This document shows, piece by piece, positions 6,854 to 13,227 of a DNA stretch of 13,774 nt. This stretch comes from Bacteroidales bacterium (GTDB lineage Bacteria > Bacteroidota > Bacteroidia > Bacteroidales > Dysgonomonadaceae), in assembly GCA_012518155.1 (NCBI GenBank), contig JAAYTC010000162.1:1-13774 (forward strand), in the 5' to 3' direction. A program made the translations under genes and the position numbers. The notes below the pieces were generated by a model. The model searched no databases and was not told the origin of the DNA. It was given only the letters and a program-made list of their open reading frames with translations. Positions within the stretch are counted from its first letter, which is position 1. The number at the start of each line of letters is the position of its first letter.

Positions 6854-7543
6854 CTACCATCTCCTGGATGCCGCGGCGGGGGCAGGATGGTCGAAGTCAT
6901 CGACTCGTCGGTGAATTTTAGGCATGCCGGGGATGAGTTCGAACGTGTATCCTTCTTCTTTCAGCCAACGGATGGCACGGGGGAGGGCATATTTCATGTT
7001 TTTTTCGGCTTTCAACGAGTCGTGGAAAACAACGATGGAGCCATCGCGCGTGTATTTTTTCACATTTTCGAGCACACGTTCGGGAGGGAGCTTTTGGTTA
7101 TAATCGCGGGTTACCACGTCCCACATCACGATTTTATAGCCCTCGCGCTTTAGAAGGAGGGGTTGTGGAAAAATCATATGTCCGTGAGGCGGGCGGAAGA
7201 GCGTGGACCCGATCAGCTTGTCGGCTTCACGGGTGTTTGTCAAGAACTTTTTCGGGGCGGTGAGCCAGCCTTGCAAATGATTGAACGTGTGATTGCCCAC
7301 GCGGTGGCCGCTATCGAGGATATCCTCGTAGAGGTAGGCGTACTTGCGCACGTTGTCGCCCACGCAGAAAAAGGTGGCTTTAACGGCATGATCATCCAAA
7401 ACATCAAGCACCCACGGCGTGATCTCCGGGATGGGGCCGTCGTCGAAGGTGAGGTACACCGTCTTTTGAAAGGGAACTTTTAAACGCCATAGGGCTCTTG
7501 GATAAAGAGCCCTATATAGAAATGGGGGTTGTTCAATTAGCAT
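6854..7543 (-). CDS. CE4 polysaccharide deacetylase (NodB homology)
   Basis: 229-residue carbohydrate esterase family 4 enzyme, predicted to remove N- or O-acetyl groups from a polysaccharide using a metal ion. Visible motifs are TFDDGP (32-37, catalytic Asp34 and metal-binding Asp35), HTFNH (85-89, metal-binding His85 and His89), RPPHG (117-121), WDVVTRDYN (141-149) and VVFHDS (171-176, catalytic His174). All five NodB motifs are present, so it should be active. There is no clear signal peptide. The short N-terminal stretch before motif 1 is hydrophobic-aromatic, which suggests a cytoplasmic or membrane-associated enzyme. The C-terminus carries a nonconserved Ala/Pro/Arg tail. It starts 21 nt after the GT117 gene ends and is probably co-transcribed with it. 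Confidence 0.93.
   Translation of the reverse strand: MLIEQPPFLYRALYPRALWRLKVPFQKTVYLTFDDGPIPEITPWVLDVLDDHAVKATFFCVGDNVRKYAYLYEDILDSGHRVGNHTFNHLQGWLTAPKKFLTNTREADKLIGSTLFRPPHGHMIFPQPLLLKREGYKIVMWDVVTRDYNQKLPPERVLENVKKYTRDGSIVVFHDSLKAEKNMKYALPRAIRWLKEEGYTFELIPGMPKIHRRVDDFDHPAPAAASRRW
7489..7515 (-). other. Perfect 11-bp hairpin in deacetylase start region
   Basis: Plus-strand ATAGGGCTCTT (7489-7499) is the exact reverse complement of AAGAGCCCTAT (7505-7515), with a 5-nt loop. In the mRNA it lies at nucleotides 29-55 of the deacetylase coding region, encoding the RALYPRAL stretch. No T-tract follows, so it is not a terminator. It may affect translation initiation or mRNA stability. Confidence 0.8.
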
Positions 7544-7564
7544 AATTGTCGCGAAAAAATATCG

Positions 7565-10500
7565 TTATTCACTCGTGGGGGTGTACTGCTCCAATAACCT
7601 GGGACTGAATTGCTGCATCATCCCCAGTGCTTTTTGCATGGTGGCTTCTTCCGTGTCGCGATGCAGTGAATCTTCCGGGGCGGCTGAATAGTAGCCTTGG
7701 ACGGATCCATCGGTAATCTCTTTCAGTACAATGTCTCCCAAGTAAGGAACCCCCGCGGTGTAGAACCAACGAGCCCGCTCGAGCATGTCGTCGACCATTG
7801 TAACGTACTTGTCCCTATCGTGCTGTTGATAGATGCTGGTGACAAGCATCATCGGGTTGATGTTGTTGTAAATCACGTCGGTCATCGTGTTCGACAGCTG
7901 CATGGGGGTGAGGCGTACAAACCAGTCGAGGTTGGCATTCACGCGGTTTTTAATTGTTTCGATCAGGGCGTCCGCTTTTTCGGTTTCTCCCAATTGATAG
8001 TAAGCGCGAGCAAATAGTAGCCCGTCGGTGCCGTATGAAACGGCGGAATCAGGGATCATCCCGGTGACTTTATCGAGAGCGGTCAACGCTTTTTCGTTTT
8101 CACCTGCATTCACGAGTGCATCAACAAGTTGAGTAAAGTAGAGGCGGAACGTGGAGAGCATCCTGCGACTGGTTTCGTCGAAGTAGATATCGGGATCTTC
8201 TTCGAGGCCGCCCCAGCGGAACTTGTTGACCATATTATCGTACGCGGCTTCGATGTTTACCCCGTTATTAAGAGGAGTACCCGGTACCACTTGGTAAGAG
8301 AGACCGTTGAGCGAGAAGTTGGTGTTCTGCAAGTTCATGTAGAGCGATGGGGTGATGGTGGTCGCGAAATGGATGTCGCGTTCCCAGTTCCCTTTGTTGA
8401 TGTTGCTGAGCATCTCCAGGATCATAAGCTCCTGCCGATAGACGGCTGTTTTTCCTTCGAGGCTGATGTGCACGCGGTCGGAAGGTGTCGCGGCCAAACG
8501 ATCCCAGTTTACCCGTGCTGAATCAACGTTTAACCGAAGCAGGTTGGAGGGGATCACTTGGGTTTCGCCCGTGGTGAACGGGTTCAAGGGTTTATATTGT
8601 CCCGTACGTAGCTGTACCATGATTTTTTCGAGGTCGATTGTATCCCTGTAGGCGTTCGCGTCGAAATAGGTACCATAAGAGAGTGGAGGAACGTTGCCTT
8701 GGCGTAATGCCTCTTCGATCTCTTTGCGAGTGATCACAAACGCCGCACTTCCCGCCTCACCGGAGTACTCGGGGCGCGTCCACTCGATGGGGAGAGGCGT
8801 TGATTCGTAGGCTTGACGAAGCAGTTGGTCTACATACCATTCGGTTTGTAGGAAACTGAGGTTGGTCACCCGTACATCGGTACGAAAACCTTCGGTTTCC
8901 TGCACGTACCATAGCGGGTAGGTGTCGTTGTCGCCATTGGTAAAAATGATACCATCCTCACCGATGCCTACCAGGTAGTTCATTCCCGTGTCGCGGGCCA
9001 ACGTGCGGCCCGATCGGTCGTGGTCGTCCCAGTTTTCCGACGCCATCAGAATGGGTACGAAGAGGCATGCCACCGTGGCGAGCGCGGTTGCTGCCGTGGT
9101 GTTTTTTATATATTTGCGGAGGAAGAGACTGATTCCCGCGACGCCCATCCCTATCCAAATGGCAAAAGCGTAAAACGATCCCGCGTACGCGTAATCTCTT
9201 TCACGCGGCTCGAAGGGGGTTTGATTGAGGTAGAGGATGATGGCCAAGCCTGTCATGAAGAAGAGCATGAAGACCACCAAGAAACTTTGTTGTCCCTTCT
9301 CTTTTAGGCGTAACTGGTAGAGGATACCGATGATACCTAACAGGAGCGGCAACATGTAGTACTTGTTGCGACCCTTGTTATTGGCAATATCAGGGGCTAT
9401 TTCGTCTTGCGGCCCTAAACCGAGCACGTGCTCGTCGAAGAAGGGAATACCGGTAATCCAGTTTCCTGCGGTGATCCCACCATCGGATTGAATGTCGTTT
9501 TGCCTTCCCGAGAAGTTCCACATGAAATAGCGCCAGTACATGAAGTTGACCTGGTAGTTGAAGAAGAACTTCACGTTTTGCCATAAGGTGGGTTTTTGGT
9601 TCCTGTCGGTTACACCGCCCCACCGTTCGTACCCGATAATATGGTTCCCGAACGAGGGATTATTGGATTGCGAGTGCATGCGAGGCAATAGCATGGTGTT
9701 GGTATATTGGTAGATGGGGGAGGTTACCTTTTCGTAGCGGTCCTTTTCGTCGGGTGAGTTTTTCACTACCTGTTGGTATGACACTCGTTCGCCCTTGGTG
9801 AGTGCCATGCCGTTGGCATCGCGCACGATACGCGAAGCGTAAGTTGTTCCGTGCAGTAGTGGGGTTTGCCCGTACTGCTCGCGGTTGAGGAAACTGCCCA
9901 ACGAGAAGATGTCTTCGGGCGAGTTGAGGTCGAGCGGCGGATTGGCGGCCGAACGAATGGGAATAAGCACGTAGGCCGAGAAGCCCACGAGGATGACCAT
10001 CATGCAGGTCATAGCGAGGTTAATAAACCGGGTGTTCAGCTTTTTGTACTTGAATACAAAGTAGGCACCCGCGGCGATAAGCAGAACCCATAACCAAACA
10101 CTGCTTCCAATGAAAAGGATGCCCGTTAATCCTAAGCTGATGAAAAAAGCAACACGTGCCCGTGACGCTTGTCCTCGTGCCGAGAGCGTTTCGAATAGTC
10201 CCCACGCGATGCTGCCTGCCAATAGGGCGATGTAAACAAACAGCCCGCTGTTGTAAGAGAGTCCCAATCCATTCACGAAGAGGAGCTCGAACCAGCCCCC
10301 CACTTTCGTGACGCCGGGTATGATGCCCCACATGAGTACCACGATTAATGCAAAGGACACCAAGAGCGATAGTACAATTCCTTTCCACGTGGGTTGGCTT
10401 TTTTTCTTGAAGTAGTAGACCAACACGATCGCGGGGATGCAAAGTAGGTTGAGAAGGTGTACACCAATGGAGAGCCCCATCACGTAAGCGATCAGCACCA

Positions 10501-11032
10501 ACCACTTGTCGGAGTGCGCTTTGTGGGCGTTGTCTTCCCACTTGAGGATTAACCAGAATACGATGGCGGTAAGCATCGACGAGAACGCGTATACTTCGCC
10601 CTCCACGGCTGAAAACCAAAATGTGTCGGAGAAGGTGTAAGCAAGGGCACCCACGACACCACTACCAATTACGGCGATGGTTTGTCCCACGCTAAGTTGG
10701 CTTTCGCCTTGTTTCAACACTAGCTTACGAGTGAGGTGCGTGATGGTCCAAAATAAAAACAAAATCGTGAATGCACTCATCAGTGCCGACATGCTATTTA
10801 CCATCATGGCGACTCGCGATGGGTCTTGTGTTAATTGCGTGAAGAAGTTACCTACTAACATGAAAATAGGTGCACCCGGTGGGTGGCCTACTTCTAATTT
10901 GTAGGCTTGGGTGATAAATTCACCGCAATCCCAGAAGCTGGCCGTGGGTTCAATGGTAAGAAGGTACACGGCGGCAGCCACAGCAAACACTGCCCAGCCG
11001 GCGATGTTGTTGATTAACTTGTAGTTGGTCAT
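7565..11032 (-). CDS. DUF2723 / GT117 polytopic membrane glycosyltransferase
   Basis: 1155-residue protein from the ATG at 11032. The first ~660 residues hold many membrane helices, as in GT-C-fold (protein O-mannosyltransferase-like) enzymes. The remaining part is soluble and probably periplasmic, with TPR-like helices near the C-terminus. Family hallmarks, numbered from this ATG: EPTASFWDCGEF (28-39) and GHPPGAP (49-55) in the first loop, where GT-C enzymes place acidic catalytic residues; PRERDYAY (610-617); and TNGDNDTYPLWY (698-709). These match the Pfam DUF2723 family, which CAZy groups as GT117. Predicted role is sugar transfer from a lipid-linked donor to envelope proteins or glycans; donor and acceptor are unknown. 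A TTG at 11053 is an alternative start (1162 residues), but MTNYKLINNIAGW fits homologue N-termini better and has AGGA upstream. Confidence 0.9.
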   Translation of the reverse strand: MTNYKLINNIAGWAVFAVAAAVYLLTIEPTASFWDCGEFITQAYKLEVGHPPGAPIFMLVGNFFTQLTQDPSRVAMMVNSMSALMSAFTILFLFWTITHLTRKLVLKQGESQLSVGQTIAVIGSGVVGALAYTFSDTFWFSAVEGEVYAFSSMLTAIVFWLILKWEDNAHKAHSDKWLVLIAYVMGLSIGVHLLNLLCIPAIVLVYYFKKKSQPTWKGIVLSLLVSFALIVVLMWGIIPGVTKVGGWFELLFVNGLGLSYNSGLFVYIALLAGSIAWGLFETLSARGQASRARVAFFISLGLTGILFIGSSVWLWVLLIAAGAYFVFKYKKLNTRFINLAMTCMMVILVGFSAYVLIPIRSAANPPLDLNSPEDIFSLGSFLNREQYGQTPLLHGTTYASRIVRDANGMALTKGERVSYQQVVKNSPDEKDRYEKVTSPIYQYTNTMLLPRMHSQSNNPSFGNHIIGYERWGGVTDRNQKPTLWQNVKFFFNYQVNFMYWRYFMWNFSGRQNDIQSDGGITAGNWITGIPFFDEHVLGLGPQDEIAPDIANNKGRNKYYMLPLLLGIIGILYQLRLKEKGQQSFLVVFMLFFMTGLAIILYLNQTPFEPRERDYAYAGSFYAFAIWIGMGVAGISLFLRKYIKNTTAATALATVACLFVPILMASENWDDHDRSGRTLARDTGMNYLVGIGEDGIIFTNGDNDTYPLWYVQETEGFRTDVRVTNLSFLQTEWYVDQLLRQAYESTPLPIEWTRPEYSGEAGSAAFVITRKEIEEALRQGNVPPLSYGTYFDANAYRDTIDLEKIMVQLRTGQYKPLNPFTTGETQVIPSNLLRLNVDSARVNWDRLAATPSDRVHISLEGKTAVYRQELMILEMLSNINKGNWERDIHFATTITPSLYMNLQNTNFSLNGLSYQVVPGTPLNNGVNIEAAYDNMVNKFRWGGLEEDPDIYFDETSRRMLSTFRLYFTQLVDALVNAGENEKALTALDKVTGMIPDSAVSYGTDGLLFARAYYQLGETEKADALIETIKNRVNANLDWFVRLTPMQLSNTMTDVIYNNINPMMLVTSIYQQHDRDKYVTMVDDMLERARWFYTAGVPYLGDIVLKEITDGSVQGYYSAAPEDSLHRDTEEATMQKALGMMQQFSPRLLEQYTPTSE

Positions 11033-11051
11033 TTTATATCCTGATTTTTTC

Positions 11052-11075
11052 AATTCAAGGCAATCCTCCTGAATT
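11052..11075 (-). promoter_or_regulatory. Leader hairpin with AGGAGG before GT117 gene
   Basis: In the minus-strand leader AATTCAGG pairs with CCTTGAATT apart from one bulged T. A strong Shine-Dalgarno-like AGGAGG lies in the 5' arm and loop, 11 nt before the in-frame TTG at 11053 and 32 nt before the ATG at 11032. Strong Shine-Dalgarno sites are uncommon in Bacteroidota, so this may matter for start choice. Confidence 0.4.
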
Positions 11076-11102
11076 CTACTGATTTAATACGCGAAATCGC
11101 GA

Positions 11103-11110
11103 CAAAGATA
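11103..11110 (-). promoter_or_regulatory. -7 element of GT117 promoter
   Basis: Minus-strand TATCTTTG matches TAnnTTTG exactly, about 70 nt before the chosen ATG. No TTG lies at the expected distance upstream, so the -33 part is weak or absent. An inverted repeat (CGCGA-AA-TCGCG, 11090-11101) sits directly at the predicted transcription start and could be an operator. Confidence 0.5.
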
Positions 11111-11305
11111 CTGAAATCTCTGTATACCCTCGTGGGAAAAAGAGAGCATTTCGTCGCTTTAGTCTTAAAAAAAGTGAAATGTTGATATTGTTTGCCCTTC
11201 TCGCGACAAAAAGACAACAAGAAATAGCCGCGAATAGTAAGAAGAAAAAGGCGGCACACGTAGCCTCGCTTCCCATCAAACGCGAGAGCATTGCAGGAAT
11301 GTTAA

Positions 11306-11323
11306 AAAACAGTTAACTGTTTT
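11306..11323. repeat. Perfect 18-bp palindrome (AACAGTTAACTGTT core)
   Basis: AAAACAGTT followed directly by its reverse complement AACTGTTTT. No spacer. Its right end overlaps the next palindrome by three bases. Candidate dimeric-regulator operator between divergent genes. Confidence 0.75.
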
Positions 11324-11338
11324 CAAATAAATTTGAAA
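11321..11338. repeat. Perfect inverted repeat TTTCAAAT-AA-ATTTGAAA
   Basis: Eight-base arms with a 2-nt spacer, both arms exact. AT-rich DNA yields palindromes by chance, but this one sits between two others. Confidence 0.7.
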
Positions 11339-11348
11339 TGTTGGATAT

Positions 11349-11362
11349 ATGTTATATAACAT
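11349..11362. repeat. Perfect 14-bp palindrome ATGTTATATAACAT
   Basis: Seven-base arms with no spacer, centred 26 bp after the middle palindrome. Candidate third site of the same cluster. Confidence 0.65.
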
Positions 11363-11452
11363 GTTTTTGGATTGATCGTTGATTATGAGATATATGCATA
11401 GATGCGCACGTTTTTTTAGTGTCGATTATTTGAAAAAAAGAGTATAGATAAT

Positions 11453-11483
11453 TTGCAGGTGAAATAATAAAAAGTTTACTTTG
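11453..11483 (+). promoter_or_regulatory. Candidate ndk promoter
   Basis: TTG (11453-11455), 20-nt spacer, TTACTTTG (11476-11483), matching the TAnnTTTG -7 consensus at all but the second position. Predicted start near 11489, a leader of about 70 nt. This is the best plus-strand match in the region. Confidence 0.5.
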
Positions 11484-11560
11484 AAGATTAAGGAAAAAAA
11501 TCAATAATTAAAAGGTCGTTTTTCGTAACAATCTAGTAATTCAATGCAGGTCATAACGGT

Positions 11561-12022
11561 ATGCAGGTTACATTAGTCATTCTTAAACCCTCAGCGGTTC
11601 AGCGCGGCCTCATGGGAGAGGTCGTTTCTCGGTTCGAAAAGAAGGGGATCCAAATCGTGGGGCTAAAGATGCTATGCTTATCCGATGAAATACTTGAAGA
11701 GCATTATTCTCACATTAAGGAGAAGCCTTTTTATGGTCGCGTAAAAGATTCCATGCAGGCGAGTCCCGTGGTGGTGATGGCTCTTAAAGGCGTTGATGTG
11801 GTAAACGTGGTGAGGAAACTCGCGGGAGTTACCAACGGCAGGGAAGCTCAACCCGGTACGATCCGGGGAGATTACAGCATGAGCGTGCAAGAGAATATAA
11901 TTCATGCATCAGACTCGATTGAGACCGCGAACGTGGAGTTGTCTCGTTTTTTTGATAAGAACGAGATACACGACTACCCACTGCACAACATCCAGAGCTT
12001 GTATGCTCCCGATGAATATTGA
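11561..12022 (+). CDS. ndk: Nucleoside diphosphate kinase
   Basis: 153-residue cytoplasmic enzyme that transfers the terminal phosphate of ATP to (d)NDPs through a phosphohistidine. The active-site histidine is His115 in NIIHASDS (112-119). Other family landmarks are Lys9 in LVILKPSAVQRGL, Tyr49 in HYSHIKEKPFYG, Thr91 and Arg102 around GVTNGREAQPGTIRGDY, and Asn112. The length is normal for a bacterial NDK, so the gene is complete and should be active. The start at 11561 gives the typical MQVTLVILKP N-terminus; there is no Shine-Dalgarno site. An out-of-frame ATG at 11544 repeats the start context. The M23 peptidase gene follows after 56 nt and may be co-transcribed, though the functions are unrelated. 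Confidence 0.97.
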   Translation: MQVTLVILKPSAVQRGLMGEVVSRFEKKGIQIVGLKMLCLSDEILEEHYSHIKEKPFYGRVKDSMQASPVVVMALKGVDVVNVVRKLAGVTNGREAQPGTIRGDYSMSVQENIIHASDSIETANVELSRFFDKNEIHDYPLHNIQSLYAPDEY

Positions 12023-12078
12023 TTACATGAACTCGACCCAAAAAATAAAGTGGAGTATTTAAAAACTGAAAGGTAGCA

Positions 12079-13110
12079 ATGGAGAAGGATAATTTTTTTG
12101 CAAAAGCAAGGGTTCTATTGTCTGCAACCTTACTATTTGTTTCATTAAACTCATTTTCTCAATCCCCCGCGGCGTCTACTAACAAGGCGTCTACTACTGA
12201 CAAACAACCTCGACCGGAGGTTATCTACAAACAACTACACAGTTCGAGCTTCAGTGAGCAGGGTGGCCTTTTTGCCGATGGATTGAAATTAAAAATGGAT
12301 TTATCGGTACTTGACGATGCCGAAGAACAACGAGAAATGCTGGATCCTACCGTAATTCCTGCCGACGATATTTATGGTGGCATGTGGGAGAATCGTTTCG
12401 TGAACATGTATGGAAGCCTAAAGAATGCCCCCGATACTTTTATCGTGGATTTGGAAAATTTCACGATTCCGGTGGACGGGCATATGACATCTAACTTCGG
12501 GAGAAGGGGTAGCCGGCGCTATCATTACGGGATTGACTTGAAAGCGCAGACGGGCGACACGATTTACGCGGCGTTCGATGGCAAGGTGAGAGTGAAGCAA
12601 TACGAGAGAAGAGGTTACGGCTACTACTTGGTTATTCGTCACGTGAATGGATTGGAAACGGTGTACGGGCACTTGTCGAAGTTCCTGGTCGAAGAAAACG
12701 ACGTGGTGCTGTCGGGGCAACCAATCGGATTGGCGGGAAACACGGGACGTTCGTTTGGTTCGCATCTTCATTTCGAAACACGATTCTTGGGTAAACCCAT
12801 CAATCCCAACTTTATTATCGATTTTGAAAACAAAGTAACCCATAGGGACGAGTACCTGGTGACTAACTCGAGCTACCGGAAAACCAATAACAGTAGCAGG
12901 GTAAGGGTAACGAGCAACGCGAACAAGCCGGCGAGCGGTACCACGAACAAGTTTGTATCGGGTGAAGTGAACCATCACCGGATCCGAAGTGGAGATACAT
13001 TGGGTGCCATTGCGCGACGATATGGCACCACCGTGAATGAGCTCTGTAAGCTCAATAATATAACTTCGCGAACCGTGCTTCGAGTGGGCAGAACGCTGCG
13101 AGTCTCGTAA
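12079..13110 (+). CDS. Secreted M23 metallopeptidase with C-terminal LysM
   Basis: 343-residue predicted cell-wall endopeptidase, exported by a signal peptide (about 1-27, cleavage near SFS-Q). Residues 28-120 form a nonconserved N-terminal region. The M23 (LytM/lysostaphin-like) catalytic domain spans about 128-245. It has zinc ligands His149 and Asp153 in HYGIDL, catalytic His198 in VYGHLS, and HLHFE with His229 and His231. All are present, so this is not a degenerate NlpD/EnvC-type activator. A Ser/Thr/Asn-rich linker (about 260-297) leads to one LysM peptidoglycan-binding domain (299-343, HRIRSGDTLGAIARRYG...). It probably trims peptidoglycan cross-links during growth or division. It sits 56 nt after ndk, with a weak AGG upstream of the ATG, and ends in a strong terminator. 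Confidence 0.94.
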   Translation: MEKDNFFAKARVLLSATLLFVSLNSFSQSPAASTNKASTTDKQPRPEVIYKQLHSSSFSEQGGLFADGLKLKMDLSVLDDAEEQREMLDPTVIPADDIYGGMWENRFVNMYGSLKNAPDTFIVDLENFTIPVDGHMTSNFGRRGSRRYHYGIDLKAQTGDTIYAAFDGKVRVKQYERRGYGYYLVIRHVNGLETVYGHLSKFLVEENDVVLSGQPIGLAGNTGRSFGSHLHFETRFLGKPINPNFIIDFENKVTHRDEYLVTNSSYRKTNNSSRVRVTSNANKPASGTTNKFVSGEVNHHRIRSGDTLGAIARRYGTTVNELCKLNNITSRTVLRVGRTLRVS

Positions 13111-13133
13111 AGGAATAGAGAACGGTAAGATAG

Positions 13134-13169
13134 AAAAAGGTACAAGAAAGCAAACTTGTACCTTTTTTT
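13134..13169 (+). terminator. Intrinsic terminator after M23 peptidase gene
   Basis: AGGTACAAG (13138-13146) pairs with CTTGTACCT (13155-13163) around the 8-nt loop AAAGCAAA, followed by seven T (13163-13169). Five A before the stem allow extension to 13 bp and could let it work on both strands. Confidence 0.92.
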
Positions 13170-13172
13170 CAT

Positions 13173-13180
13173 TATCTTTG
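13173..13180 (+). promoter_or_regulatory. -7 element of DUF1599 gene promoter
   Basis: TATCTTTG matches TAnnTTTG exactly, directly after the terminator T-tract and 47 nt before the DUF1599 ATG. The nearest upstream TTG (13156-13158) is only 14 nt away, shorter than usual, and lies in the terminator stem. Confidence 0.5.
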
Positions 13181-13227
13181 CTCGGGTTATTTTCGAACCC
13201 TCTTTATTAAAGATTCACTGACCTGCT

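Larger units (their letters stand above)
11033..11560. other. Divergent intergenic region, no convincing gene
   Basis: About 530 bp between the divergent GT117 and ndk genes. It is AT-rich, especially from 11300 onwards. It contains the GT117 promoter and leader near 11050-11110, three perfect palindromes (11306-11362), an ndk promoter candidate (11453-11483) and a duplicated ATGCAGGT at the ndk start. A minus-strand frame at 11076-11291 encodes a hydrophobic 71-residue peptide, but nothing else supports it. I see no recognisable riboswitch or structured RNA between 11111 and 11300. Confidence 0.6.

Noticed and set aside
11076..11291. 71-residue hydrophobic minus-strand frame in the divergent region
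   Set aside because: It has one membrane-helix-like segment but no ribosome site, no promoter in front, no recognisable family, and it runs through the GT117 promoter and leader. Kept only as a remote possibility.
11396..11417. Possible terminator before the T7 tract at 11411
   Set aside because: The only stem available (GCAT/ATGC with a 2-nt loop) is too short and is separated from the T-tract.
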